A stretch of DNA of 64,000 nt from Luidia sarsii (Eukaryota > Echinodermata > Asteroidea > Paxillosida > Luidiidae). Location of the stretch: NCBI GenBank assembly GCA_949987565.1, contig OX465121.1, forward strand, positions 2,559,117 to 2,623,116. Reading direction: 5' to 3'. The notes below the pieces were generated by a model. The model was not told the DNA's origin. It did not search any database and saw only the letters and a program-made list of their open reading frames with translations. Of this stretch, positions 1 through 10,955 are shown piece by piece. Each line of letters starts with the position of its first letter. Position 1 is the first letter of the stretch. The position numbers were made by a program, and so were the translations under genes.

Positions 1-556
1 TTTTGCCTTACCCCTAGGACTGCTCCTGGCAGGAGTGAGGAGAGCTGGTAGGGCTGGTACGTGCCCCGTGGTGGAGAGCTCGGCTGCAGGGGCCGGAACG
101 GGCCTGCCCAGCCGGTCTCTTGCGTCGGTTAGCATGCCTCTGTCTCGTCGGCGGGTGTCGCATGCAATTATGTCCGCTGTGCAATACTATCCGGCGGACA
201 TTATTGCATATGCAAAACCGTCCGCCCGGACGCTGCTGCATAATGCTATTGTGTCCGCCCGGACACACGTGCATATGCAATAATAATATTGTGTCCACCA
301 CCATGCAAAACGGTCCTTGCAGTAAAACTGACGGGACGGAAGTACACATACCAGATTGAAACTGGTCCTAGATTTAGGCCCAAATTAATTTAGGGCCAGC
401 TTCAATCTGGTGGTACACATGTCATTCACGTAGGCTGGTTCCCGTCCTCTACGTGGTCTCCAGACGTCTCACGTCCTTCCCCGTAGGGGACGGGAACCAA
501 CCTAGTCATGCATGTCGTTTATAAAATAATTATGTCGAAGGATTTAAAATTCGCTT
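1..556. other. Non-genic GC-rich segment with short palindromes
   Basis: No credible gene is visible. Between 170 and 300 there are repeated short blocks mixing GTCCGCCCGGAC palindromes with TGCATATGCAA. Related blocks recur at 1015-1100, so 170-1100 may be bracketed by one repeat family. Two hairpins follow: 353-416, whose arms read CCAGATTGAA and TTCAATCTGG, and 437-506, whose arms read GGTTCCCGTCC and GGGACGGGAACC. The short open frames here overlap on both strands and have no domain content. Confidence 0.5.
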
Positions 557-880
557 GGTCGGCGTGATGTCGCAGAATGGCATTCTGGCACCTGATTGGT
601 CAGTTTGACTGTTCCATGTTATTCCCTGGAGTGAAAAATTACTACAGGCGTGAAGGATAAAGTTTATGAAATTTAATTTTAATGAAATTTTGTTCTTATT
701 TTGTTCTAGAATCTATTTCTAGTAATAACTTCATGCAATTCCATCTGATGAATTTTCACTCATTTTAAAAGTGGACATTATTAGAACCACTCCATAGACA
801 CTCTATGGTAAGTTTCACTCCAGTTGAAGGGAGTGAGCCTTTCAAACTCAATGGCCCCGACCAACAGAAGAAAAAAACGA
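557..880. mobile_element. Short TIR element, compact copy (TTGGTCGG ends)
   Basis: This is a roughly 320-bp non-coding repeat whose ends read TTGGTCGGCG and, on the opposite strand, TTGGTCGGGG. Both outer portions match, in reverse orientation, the two outer portions of the segment 34891-37650: the block around 580-640 matches 37440-37510, and 750-875 matches 34891-34990. The copy here therefore looks like an internally short or deleted version of that longer, insertion-laden copy. No protein is encoded. The superfamily is not determined because no clear target duplication was seen. Confidence 0.55.
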
Positions 881-1136
881 TGAAGCAGTTAAAGGATCTG
901 AAGCTGCAATCACAATGAACGTGAATTTTCACACTGCATGTGCATATACGTACGTGTACATTCGGTGCATGTACGCTCGGTTACTTACGTACGTCTACGT
1001 TGGACAGTTTTGCAAAGCCCCGGACACAATTGCATATGCAAAAGTTCGGAGCGGACAGTTTTGCGTGGCGGACACTTTTGCATCTGAAAACGGCTCCGGG
1101 GCGGGAAGGCGTATAGGTCAATAGACGGCGCTCCAA
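881..1136. other. Intergenic stretch with CGGACA/TGCATATGC blocks
   Basis: No gene is seen. The stretch has short palindromic ACGTACGT-type runs (940-1000) and blocks such as CGGACACAATTGCATATGC at 1020-1040. These resemble those at 170-300. Confidence 0.35.
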
Positions 1137-1356
1137 CTAAACGCCGTCAGCGTTGGTCGGACCCCGAGGCCGGCGGCACCGAAATCGCGGAGGCCGGCGA
1201 GGGTCGGGATATCCTCCAAACATTATTCGTGCTCGGAGGAGATGGAGGCCCTGGCTGGGCCTCTTCTGATCATGTCGGGCGGGGAGGAACCGTCCTCTCT
1301 GGGCGGGTTCTAGGTACCGCCGCGAAGGTCCGATGAGCCGACCAGAGTGGCGCCAC

Positions 1357-2240
1357 CGAGGGCTCGTCCGGGCAGGCCGACCGAGGGCTCGTCCGGGCAG
1401 GACGACCGAGGGCTCGTCCGGGCAGGACGACCGAGGGCTCGTCCGGGCAGGCCGATCGAGGGCTCGTCCGGGCAGGACGACCGAGGGCTCGTCCGGGCAG
1501 GCCGATCGAGGGCTCGTCCGGGCAGGCCGATCGAGGGCTCGTCCGGGCAGGACGACCGAGGGCTCGTCCGGGCAGGCCGATCGAGGGCTCGTCCGGGCAG
1601 GCCGATCGAGGGCTCGTCCGGGCAGGCCGATCGAGGGCTCGTCCGGGCAGGCCGATCGAGGGCTCGTCCGGGCAGGCCGATCGAGGGCTCGTCCGGGCAG
1701 GCCGATCGAAGGCTCGTCCGGGCAGGCCGATCGAGGGCTCGTCCGGGCAGGCCGATCGAGGGCTCGTCCGGGCAGGCCGATCGAGGGCTCGTCTGGGCAG
1801 GCCGATCGAGGGCTCGTCCGGGCAGGCCGATCGAGGGCTCGTCCGGGCAGGCCGATCGAAGGCTCGTCCGGGCAGGCCGATCGAGGGCTCGTCCGGGCAG
1901 GCCGATCGAGGGCTCGTCCGGGCAGGCCGATCGAGGGCTCGTCCGGGCAGGCCGACCGAGGGCTCGTCCGGGCAGGCCGATCGAGGGCTCGTCCGGGCAG
2001 GCCGATCGAGGGCTCGTCCGGGCAGGCCGACCGAGGGCTCGTCCGGGCAGGCCGATCGAGGGCTCGTCCGGGCAGGACGACCGAGGGCTCGTCCGGGCAG
2101 GCCGATCGAGGGCTCGTCCGGGCAGGCCGATCGAGGGCTCGTCCGGGCAGGCCGACCGAGGGCTCGTCCGGGCAGGCCGATCGAGGGCTCGTCCGGGCAG
2201 GCCGATCGAAGGCTCGTCCGGGCAGGCCGATCGAGGGCTC
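1357..2240. repeat. 25-bp GC-rich minisatellite, about 35 units
   Basis: A head-to-tail array of a 25-bp unit made of GGCTCGTCCGGGCAG followed by GCCGATCGAG. The main variants are a GACCGAG ending and an AGGACGACC version; rare single-base changes also occur. The unit lacks stop codons in several frames and three units make 25 codons, so long arginine/proline-rich open frames of 306-439 codons appear on both strands. They are read as by-products, not genes: no start context, no non-repetitive domain, and codon content fully dictated by the repeat. The array lies just upstream of LINE remains and may belong to that element's 5' region. Confidence 0.9.
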
Positions 2241-2546
2241 ACGCGCCACCAACGCCTCCCCGGTTGAGGAGCAGCGTACACGTGACTCCGTGCCTCTCCC
2301 GGGGACTTGCCAGATCATCCAGTGTCCGGCGAGGGACTGCGACTGGAATATTCCCCCATGGGAACGTCTGCCCTGAAGTGCCACGTGGGGCAGCCATCGG
2401 AGACACGTGATCCTCAAAGTAAAAAATGTCCCTGGTGCACTTCGCAGCTCTTTCATCTTTTGTTAAGACAAGTGTCCTTTCCCCCAGATTTCATCATGGT
2501 CGTCATCTCTCTCCTTCTTATAATAATTTTCCCTTAACATCACTGG
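2241..2546. other. Spacer between minisatellite and LINE remains
   Basis: No gene is recognised. It could be the degraded 5' region or first ORF of the LINE that follows on the plus strand. Confidence 0.3.
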
Positions 2547-2547
2547 T

Positions 2548-5440
2548 ATGAGTGACCCGCCCACCTTTGACCTCTGTCGAAACTATGACATTTCTTTTCT
2601 GCAGGAATGCCAAACCTCCACTGAATCAGACATCCGATTATGGAGTACGGTATGGAGAGGCCAGCTGATTGTCAGTCTTGGCAGTTTCTCTTCTCGCTCT
2701 AATAGGGGTCTAATACCTTTTCCCTTTCGAACATTTTCATTTTGACTGACAGGAGAGGACTGGTCGTTTCCGGAGTCCTTATATAATTATAGAAGTCACT
2801 CCTGGACCGAGCTGCGACTCGTCAATATACATGACAATATACGACCTCGCGGAGAATTTTCCTTTTCCGAACCTTCTTCCCCCCCCCCAGCAGTTTACCT
2901 TTCCTGATGGAGGGTGACTTCAACTGCGAATGGAGAGCAAGCTGGACAGGACAGGAAACTCGATCTTCTGTGTCGTATGACGGGGGCCAGCAAGATCTGG
3001 GTCAGCTGACCCGCGACTTTGATCTTTCTGACGGTCGGAGACGGCTGCATCATGTGGAGCATCCCGTCACTTGGAGGAATGCCTCCAACTCTATTTACAG
3101 TATATGTAAAGCCGACTCGACCGCTTCTATACTTGCCTCCCTTGGGCATGCGACCACTTCCCATTTCATTTCTCTGACCATGATGGAATCATTCTCTCTG
3201 CTTACCGGCTATTGGAAGCTGCAATGTAGCCACGCTGACCATCGACTCCTTCCAGATATAAGTTCCGTTCTATTCCTTGGGTGGCGGACCCTCAGGCGAG
3301 GTTACGACTCCATCTTGGCGTGATGGGACCGTAGCAAGTCCTTGATCGGCTCCCACTCCTGCCGCCTCGCTAGGGCCCGCCGTAAAAACAAACATTGTCT
3401 CCCCTTTTCCTTTTCCCAGATCACCGCCAGTCTGAGTGGGGGTTGGAGGGACTCCAACCTGCTGACAGAGCTGGAGCGGATCAAGCCGAAGGGGCTAAAG
3501 TTAGTTGGGTCGATCCGCATCCAGCAGCTGCAGGACGGGGACAGTCTATCCGGCCACTCCCTTCTCCTGGAGTTCAGCTCCCGGCGTGCTTCGTCTGTTC
3601 TTGCGGTCAGGTTGGCTGACGGCACAGAGTCATCTTTCCGGCGGAACCAGTGTCCGGAAGTTCACAGTCCTTTCTGGACGGGCTGACGGACACTGTTTCG
3701 GAGGTTGATGCGGAGGAGTTGGACGCTTCGCTGCGTCTGTGCGAGTTAATCTCTGCACAGTATAATATGCACAAGGGCAAGACGCCCGGAGGTGATGGGC
3801 CCCCAAAATAGATTTTTGTCACCTTTTTGGACCTGCTCAGCCCGGATCTTGTGGAAGTCTTCGCCTCCGTTTGATGCATACCGGCTCTCCACAGGAGTGC
3901 CATTGTAGCTCTTCTGGAAAAGACTGTGGATCCGGCCCTCCCTCAAAACAAGCGGCCCATCTCCCTATTAAACGTGGACTACAATTAAGATTTTGGCCCC
4001 CTTCTCTAGTGAGTCCTTTTCAGACTTGTGGCGTCGCGGGTCTTTGGATCCTCGATCTTCGAGGGACAGCCTCGTACGTTCAGGAGTGCTCCCTCAATTA
4101 TTTTCGTTTTCATTGAACCTGCAACAGAAGGTGTCTGACCGAGTCGACTGGTCCTTCCTGTTCGTAGTGTTCCGTCGTCTGGGATTTGGTCTGGGCTTTG
4201 CCCGTTGGCTGGGCATACTCTATGAGGATATCTGCTTAACGGGGTCCTGGTTAACGGGCATCATTCTGTCTGTTCCTTTCATTGAGACGTCCGTCAAGGC
4301 TATCCACTGTCTCCGCTGATGTACGTGGTCTTTATCGAGCCGTTCGCCGCTGGGATGCGCTGGGATCACAGTATCATGGCACGGCAACCACCTGCCTGGC
4401 AGCTGTGCATCAGTGGAGTGCAAGATCGTTGTGGTTGTTCGTCCTTCCTGTGGGGGAAGACTGAGGACCATCTTCATTGATCATCTGGCCCGGGGGTTGT
4501 GTGGCCGGGTTCCGATGTTGCTGATGAGGCCAGTCCGCGTCCGGGCGGAAGTTTCTGGAGCACTCTGGACAGGATAGCGAGGCCCCAGCGCCAAGAGCTG
4601 AGGAACTGCTGCAAGATCAGGATTTGCGAGCATAACGCTTGGTCTTAGCTGCCTTGATACGTTGCACTTCATAAGCTGCTGAGCCCTTGGCGATGATGCG
4701 TACGACACAATCTGCGTAATCCGGGACGTCCCCTCTTTTAGGTGCCTTTTCCGTCTTGTTAGCCTCTTCCAAATGTCTTTGGTCAGGGCGGACGGAGCTG
4801 GTGCATCTGTCCATGGTATGCCAGCACGCCACCTCCAGTGGTCTGGGGGTGACCGATGTCCAGCTCAAGTGCAATTGCATCTTCGTGAGAGGTCCCGCCT
4901 CCTCTTTCTCCCGCCCAGGCATCATGCACTTTACTTCTGGACGGCGCTACCTTCGCTGTGGATTACCCCCTAGATACCATTCTGGGAGTGGATTTTTTGC
5001 TTCTTCGCTTTGTCCACTCAGTTCAGCTGGGAATCTACGCCAGTCTCAGGACTGTGGGCGCTCCACGTGAACTCTATATAGGCCTACCTGCGGAATGACC
5101 CTCTCAAGCAACTCCGCGTTCTACCATTTTCTCCCTCTCGAATAGCACTCTCTATATATTGGCGCATCCGACCAGCGGGGTATGGTCAAGAGTGGTCATC
5201 CTCTTTCAACCCGGGGGATTGGCTGCGGCAGATGTCCTCGCAGGTTCTGCGGCGAGTCCAAGACCATTCTTCACCTCCTATGGCAGTGTCCCCTTTGAAT
5301 CTTTGCTGTGGGAGTGGGTGGAGCATGTCGGGGGTCGGGTCCTGGGCCCATCTTTTTTTATCTCCCTTGGGACTATCCTCTTTGCCGAGCGGCTGGCTCC
5401 TAAGAATCCCCATTCCCCCTCTGTCTAGTATGTCATCTCG
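2548..5440 (+). pseudogene. Decayed L1-like LINE ORF2 (endonuclease and reverse transcriptase)
   Basis: Plus-strand fragments in shifting frames reproduce the order of an L1/Tx1-type LINE ORF2. First comes an AP-endonuclease start (near 2548-2640, with YDISFLQE carrying the usual catalytic Glu). Next are a MEGDFNC block at 2907 and an HFPFHFSDHDG-like block near 3150-3190, the SDH motif of the family. Then come a GKTPGGDG block (3777) and an RPISLLNVDY block (3955), both typical of the start of the reverse transcriptase. A DRVDWSFLF block follows at 4138, and near 4290-4360 an RQGYPLSP-like strand and IEPFAAG. A C-terminal LAPKNPHSPSV tail ends near 5430. Many stops and frameshifts break it and the YxDD core is not recovered. 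It is a dead copy, about 2.9 kb long. Family assignment comes from remembered motif order. Confidence 0.75.
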
Positions 5441-6119
5441 GTGGTCAAGTGGTTACGAGCATCACCATCTAGATCAAGGGTAGGTTCAAGGCTACGGCCG
5501 GGACTGTCTTGAGGCGAGCATCCAGCGCCTTGAGCCCGCTGCATTTCTTTTCACCTGGGCTGTGGGTGGTCTGTTCCATATTTCCAATTATGGCCAAATC
5601 ACTTTCTTATCACTATACTCCCCTGTGCGTGCTATTTATATTTTCCCCTTCATACCTTCTGTCTACTAAGACGAACCAATTTGAATTTTATTTTCCCCGT
5701 TGTCCCCGTCTCTTGTGATTTTTGCCTCATGTGTGTTCTGTCCTTTTGCTGGCCTTAGTTCTACTCTTACGTGAGTTTCCTTGGTGCTCTTAGTTCCTTG
5801 GCAGGGAAAACTAGCCTGCCATAGACCCAAGTCCCATGCTAACGGACCAGGTCTAAAACCAAAACTCTTATTTTCCATGACTTTGACCTGGACTCGAATC
5901 ACGATAATGTGACACCTCAGAAAATGTGACACGACAAGGATGGTGTACATTCACTGATGACTGGCTCTTTTAATGGTGTAGCGTCATTTAAAGTAAACTA
6001 AACCCCAGTCGAGTCATCCAGGGAGAAATCTCAAGGCGACTATGGTATTCTTGAAGTATGAGATTGAGAAATGCAGACTGCTGCAATCACATGTGTGCAG
6101 GACAAGTTCTTATAGGCTT
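5441..6119. other. Non-genic flank between LINE and Gypsy remains
   Basis: No gene is seen. The segment beyond 5750 may be the degraded 3' end and LTR side of the minus-strand Gypsy copy, but no matching second LTR was found. Confidence 0.35.
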
Positions 6120-7188
6120 GAATGACTCTCGTAGGGTGTGTCTCCCTAGACATCTTGGATCTTGTGTCTGTCCGTGAACGCTCTATTACGGAGAAAGACC
6201 CTTGCTCCAACGTGGAGTTCCTCGTCCCTTGCTGCTTCATTGTGGCGTTGCTGTCTTCTGAGAGCCTCCTTCTCTGTCTTCTCAGAAGCCAACTCGAATG
6301 CTAACCTCATTCGGTTGTGATGGTCAGCAACCGGCCACTGCTCTAACTCTGGATCTTCATTCAGTAGGTCATCTGCACCAAAAAGATGGTCAATGGGCAG
6401 CCGGGGTTCTCGTACAAAGAAGAGGTAGTATGGAGAATAGTCGGTGGATGAGTGCGGAGTAGCATTGCATGCATAGATGAGCTCAGGCAAGAGTTCTGGC
6501 CATCGTCGCTTCTTCTCTGGAGGAATTGTACTGAGGCGGTCATGAAGAGTACGGTTAAACCGTTCGCAATGGCCATTCCCTTCAGGGTGGTACGGATCAA
6601 GTGGTTGTGCCTTTGGATATGCCGTACATACTACACAGCTCGCTGACAATCTTGCTCTAAAAATTCCTGCCTTGGTCACTATGTAGTCGGCGAGGCACAC
6701 CAAAACGAACGAACCAGTCTCTCACTAGGCATCGGGCCACTCTACGTTGTTTGTGCCAGGCTCCAGGACAGTGAAGTCCATGGCCAGAACTTCCAGAGGT
6801 CTTTTGTTGATTAGGGAACCCATGGTTGGATGGAGCTTCCTACCAGCCTTCGCTAGTAAACACCTCTGGCAGTCTCCACAGTGAGCCTCAATGTCGGTGA
6901 TAATCCCAGACCAGTAACATCTGCTTTGGGCCAGCTTGGTTGTCCTCTCCACGCCTTGGTGTCCAAGTTGGTCATGAAGTTCATCAAGGACTTTACCTTT
7001 CAGTGGCAAAGGTAGGAGTAGCTGATGACACTCAAGACGTCATTCCGCACCTCCAATGCATCCCAGAAGTTCAGCAGCTTCCGGGTCTGCCTAGACTCTC
7101 TCAGGACTTGTGATGCGGTTGTTCTGTGCTGACTGTCCCAGTAGCGCCAGACTGGCCCGATATATTCATCGGCTCTTTGGAGTGCAAT
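6120..7188 (-). pseudogene. Decayed Ty3/Gypsy pol 3' half: RNase H linker and integrase
   Basis: Read on the minus strand from 7188 to 6120. A linker with DEYIGPVWRYWDSQHR and RQTRKLLNFWDALEVRN is followed, after a break near 7015, by the integrase zinc-binding HHCC finger (HDQLGHQG, then CGDCQRC; 6990-6850). Next is PLEVLAMDFTVLEPG (about 6790-6750), then a jump to WFVRFGVPRRLHSDQGRNF (about 6725-6660) and HPEGNGHCERFNRTLH (about 6590-6540). The tail runs to RNRAFTDRHKIQD near 6150. Lesions: the first catalytic Asp segment of the core is shortened by a deletion of roughly 30 codons at about 6730, a TAG stop follows GRNF, and another TAG follows KIQDV. Such pol genes normally integrate cDNA; this copy cannot. 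It abuts the 60-bp array at its upstream end. Confidence 0.85.
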
Positions 7189-9219
7189 CGAGATTGTTGC
7201 TTTACCATTCAGGTTCGGTTCAGGTGTTCTATTTCGTTTTCTTGCATTCAAGATGGCTGCTTCACCATTCAGGTTCGGTTCAGGCGTTCTATTTCGTTTT
7301 CTTGCATTCGAGATTGTTGTTCTACCATTCAGGTTCGGTTCAGGCGTTCTATTTCGTTTTCTTGCATTCGAGATTGTTGTTCTACCATTCAGGTTCGGTT
7401 CAGGCGTTTTATTTCGTTTTCTTGCATTCAAGATTGCTGCTTCACCATTCAGGTTCGGTTCAGGCGTTCTATTTCGTTTTCTTGCATTCAAGATGGTTGC
7501 TTTACCATTCAGGTTCGGTTCAGGCGTTCTATTTCGTTTTCTTGCATTCAAGATTGCTGCTTCACCATTCAGGTTCGGTTCAGGCGTTCTATTTCGTTTT
7601 CTTGCATTCAAGATGGTTGCTTTACCATTCAGGTTCGGTTCAGGCGTTCTATTTCGTTTTCTTGCATTCGAGATTGTTGTTCTACCATTCAGGTTCGGTT
7701 CAGGCGTTCTATTTCGTTTTCTTGCATTCGAGATTGTTGTTCTACCATTCAGGTTCGGTTCAGGCGTTTTATTTCGTTTTCTTGCATTCAAGATTGCTGC
7801 TTCACCATTCAGGTTCGGTTCAGGCGTTCTATTTCGTTTTCTTGCATTCGAGATTGTTGTTCTACCATTCAGGTTCGGTTCAGGCGTTCTATTTCGTTTT
7901 CTTGCATTCGAGATTGTTGTTCTACCATTCAGGTTCGGTTCAGGCGTTTTATTTCGTTTTCTTGCATTCAAGATTGCTGCTTCACCATTCAGGTTCGGTT
8001 CAGGCGTTCTATTTCGTTTTCTTGCATTCAAGATGGTTGCTTTACCATTCAGGTTCGGTTCAGGCGTTCTATTTCGTTTTCTTGCATTCAAGATTGCTGC
8101 TTCACCATTCAGGTTCGGTTCAGGCGTTCTATTTCGTTTTCTTGCATTCGAGATTGTTGTTCTACCATTCAGGTTCGGTTCAGGCGTTCTATTTCGTTTT
8201 CTTGCATTAAAGATTGTTGTTCTACCATTCAGGTTCGGTTCAGGCGTTCTATTTCGTTTTCTTGCATTCAAGATGGTTGCTTTACCATTCAGGTTCGGTT
8301 CAGGCGTTCTATTTCGTTTTCTTGCATTCAAGATTGCTGCTTCACCATTCAGGTTCGGTTCAGGCGTTCTATTTCGTTTTCTTGCATTCAAGATGGTTGC
8401 TTTACCATTCAGGTTCGGTTCAGGCGTTCTATTTCGTTTTCTTGCATTCAAGATTGCTGCTTCACCATTCAGGTTCGGTTCAGGCGTTCTATTTCGTTTT
8501 CTTGCATTAAAGATTGTTGTTCTACCATTCAGGTTCGGTTCAGGCGTTCTATTTCGTTTTCTTGCATTCAAGATGGTTGCTTTACCATTCAGGTTCGGTT
8601 CAGGCGTTCTATTTCGTTTTCTTGCATTCAAGATTGCTGCTTCACCATTCAGGTTCGGTTCAGGCGTTCTATTTCGTTTTCTTGCATTCAAGATGGTTGC
8701 TTTACCATTCAGGTTCGGTTCAGGCGTTCTATTTCGTTTTCTTGCATTCAAGATTGCTGCTTCACCATTCAGGTTCGGTTCAGGCGTTCTATTTCGTTTT
8801 CTTGCATTCAAGATGGTTGCTTTACAATTCAGGTTCGGTTCAGGCGTTCTATTTCGTTTTCTTGCATTCAAGATTGCTGCTTCACCATTCAGGTTCGGTT
8901 CAGGCGTTCTATTTCGTTTTCTTGCATTCAAGATGGTTGCTTTACCATTCAGGTTCGGTTCAGGCGTTCTATTTCGTTTTCTTGCATTCAAGATTGCTGC
9001 TTCACCATTCAGGTTCGGTTCAGGCGTTCTATTTCGTTTTCTTGCATTCAAGATGGTTGCTTTACCATTCAGGTTCGGTTCAGGCGTTCTATTTCGTTTT
9101 CTTGCATTCAAGATTGCTGCTTCACCATTCAGGTTCGGTTCAGGCGTTCTATTTCGTTTTCTTGCATTCAAGATTGCTGCTTCACCATTCAGGTTCGGTT
9201 CAGGCGTTCTATTTCGTTT
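7189..9219. repeat. 60-bp tandem array, about 34 units, with higher-order structure
   Basis: Thirty-four near-identical 60-bp units, each containing CAGGTTCGGTTCAGGCGTTC and TTTCGTTTTCTTGCATT. Three main unit types differ in the spacer: A (AAGATTGCTGCTTCACC), B (AAGATGGTTGCTTTACC) and C (GAGATTGTTGTTCTACC). A and B alternate as 120-bp dimers over 8581-9120, while C-C-A trimers occur at 7261-7440, 7621-7800 and 7801-7980. Because 60 is divisible by three, any stop-free frame stays open: 750 codons on the minus strand and up to 768 on the plus. The minus frame reads a 20-residue unit with RNRTPEPNLNG and runs without a stop into the Gypsy linker. I regard these frames as consequences of the repeat. 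Confidence 0.93.
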
Positions 9220-9970
9220 ATAGATATTGAAGACCACACTTCCACCTTTCAAAAGTTGTATCTTTTCGGTCGCTTGATGATCGGGGCCTTAAAATTAAAA
9301 GCCACAGACGCGTGCACGTTTTTTGTTTGTCTGCGCGTACTTTTTCTTTCGTGTTCAGTCACTCTTTTTGGCACTTTATATGTTCAGTTTAGATGTTATG
9401 TTACAACGTATTTTGGGGTATATTTTTGGTGAAAGCGAGTTGATCTTCATGATACATACTTTCAGATAACCTTATCATTCACTTCATGTCAATACCTCAC
9501 TCATGGACAGTACCGTAGTTTTAATTAAGTGTAGGCGGAGTTTCTTGTTTTCGCCCTCACTTCGTGATTAAACTTTAACCAAAACACAAAGAGGTAATTT
9601 TGTATGCCTATCTAGATGTTACACTTTCCTGTAAGGACCACGCCATTTTTACGTTATTTCGTGTTAATTGAGCTGCGATCCTGCAAAGCCAATGTACATT
9701 TTCAAGAAAGACTAGGTCTTATAATTATAGGCAAATACAAGTCAACACATGCACACACCCATAGCAATGAATTTGAATTTACATGTAAGTGAATGCTTAT
9801 TCACGAAAGAGAATGCCAGCTTCTTTGCTGAAATTAGCAGGGAAACCTATATTTCTGTGTATTTTGGTGTTTTTTTAGTTTTTGTTCTAATGAGGTTGGA
9901 TATTTTTGGGATATTCATTGAAAACAAACTGTAAAACAAAATTTTAAAAATCGTTGTTATTTCGTGCGTA
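9220..9970. other. Intergenic, no gene recognised
   Basis: The array stops inside a unit at about 9219. The following sequence is A+T-rich and carries only short uninformative frames. It could include the far side of the Gypsy copy, but no Gypsy protein motif was seen. Confidence 0.3.
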
Positions 9971-10390
9971 CGTACGGAGCCTCTAAAGGGACATTTGTTG
10001 AAAACAATCATTTCATGCTCACGAAATAAACGACGTGCAGCAACCCAGTGAAAAAGGACACGTTTGTAAGGAAAGATACTATGCTGCTTTGGTTTACCAT
10101 GGGTTTACACACGCTACTTCGTTTGATTTTTGGAATTTAGGCCCCGTAGCACACAAAGGAATACTTGAAACGAACAATGAAACCCGCTCAGTGTATGTTT
10201 TTGTTAGTGGGTAGGCGCAGGTCTACGTGTGTCATTGAAACAAATATATATATTATTTTTATTACATTATTTCGTGCGCACGAAATTATTTCGTGATCAC
10301 GTGATCATGAAATAATTTTGCGCGCACGAAATAGTAACGATTTTTTATTTTGTTTGTTTTCAACGAATGTCCCTTTAGGGCTCCGTACCG
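9971..10390. mobile_element. Inverted-repeat element with ACGGAGCC ends
   Basis: The ends pair as inverted repeats: left TACGGAGCCTCTAAAGGGAC (from 9973), right GTCCCTTTAGGGCTCCGTA (to 10388), each followed inward by TTGTTGAAAACAA-type sequence. Inside the right half, 10268-10330, is a cluster of palindromes including TTTCGTGCGCACGAAA and a near-perfect palindrome centred on GATCACGTGATC. No protein is encoded. No clean target duplication was seen, so the class is open. Confidence 0.6.
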
Positions 10391-10955
10391 TATACATTTA
10401 CCTCATACCGTACCACCACTGTATCAATATGAATGAGTGAAAATCCTATAGTAATTGGGGGCGCTGTTTTGTCGCACCGTTATCGCGCGACATATGAATG
10501 TTGATAATGCAGTGTGCTATGAGTATGATGTTACTTCAGCTGTACTGAGTACGTGGCATAATCAGATGGTAGACTAGATACATGTACCAGTACATGTATC
10601 AATCACTTAGAGTTTTGTCGGACTCAGCATGCTCTAGACCCGCGGTGTTGCTGGTTGAGAATAAAAATGAAAGATGCTGGTACTCATGTACAAACTAATT
10701 CCTTGGTACACAGCTGCCTTATATAAGTATTGCTAGTATTCTATTAAGCATTAGTGACCGGTTTCGCAGTTTGGATGATTTCACTGTCCGCCCTACTAAA
10801 AAATGCTAGGCCCATGCCCATGGTGTATATCACTCAGTTACTGATCACCGCGCCAACCCAACTCCCACTGTCACTGTCATGGAATAAATTTCCAAAGACT
10901 GTCATCTTTCAATTTACTACATTATATTTGGGGGGCTGCAAGAACTTCAACTAGA
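10391..10955. promoter_or_regulatory. Presumed promoter and 5' UTR region of the transporter gene
   Basis: This stretch lies directly upstream of the first coding exon and holds no other gene. No convincing TATA box or initiator was identified, so the transcription start is not placed. The region is called regulatory by position only. Confidence 0.3.

Noticed and set aside
1137..2456. Long Arg/Pro-rich open frames (306-439 codons, both strands)
   Set aside because: They are produced entirely by the stop-free 25-bp tandem repeat and exist on both strands at once.
7189..9219. CRISPR-like array
   Set aside because: Units are contiguous 60-mers without unique spacers, and the genome is eukaryotic.
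7000..9432. Open frames of 656-768 codons resembling repetitive proteins
   Set aside because: A 60-bp unit keeps any open frame open; three frames are open at once and there is no non-repetitive coding part beyond decayed Gypsy sequence.
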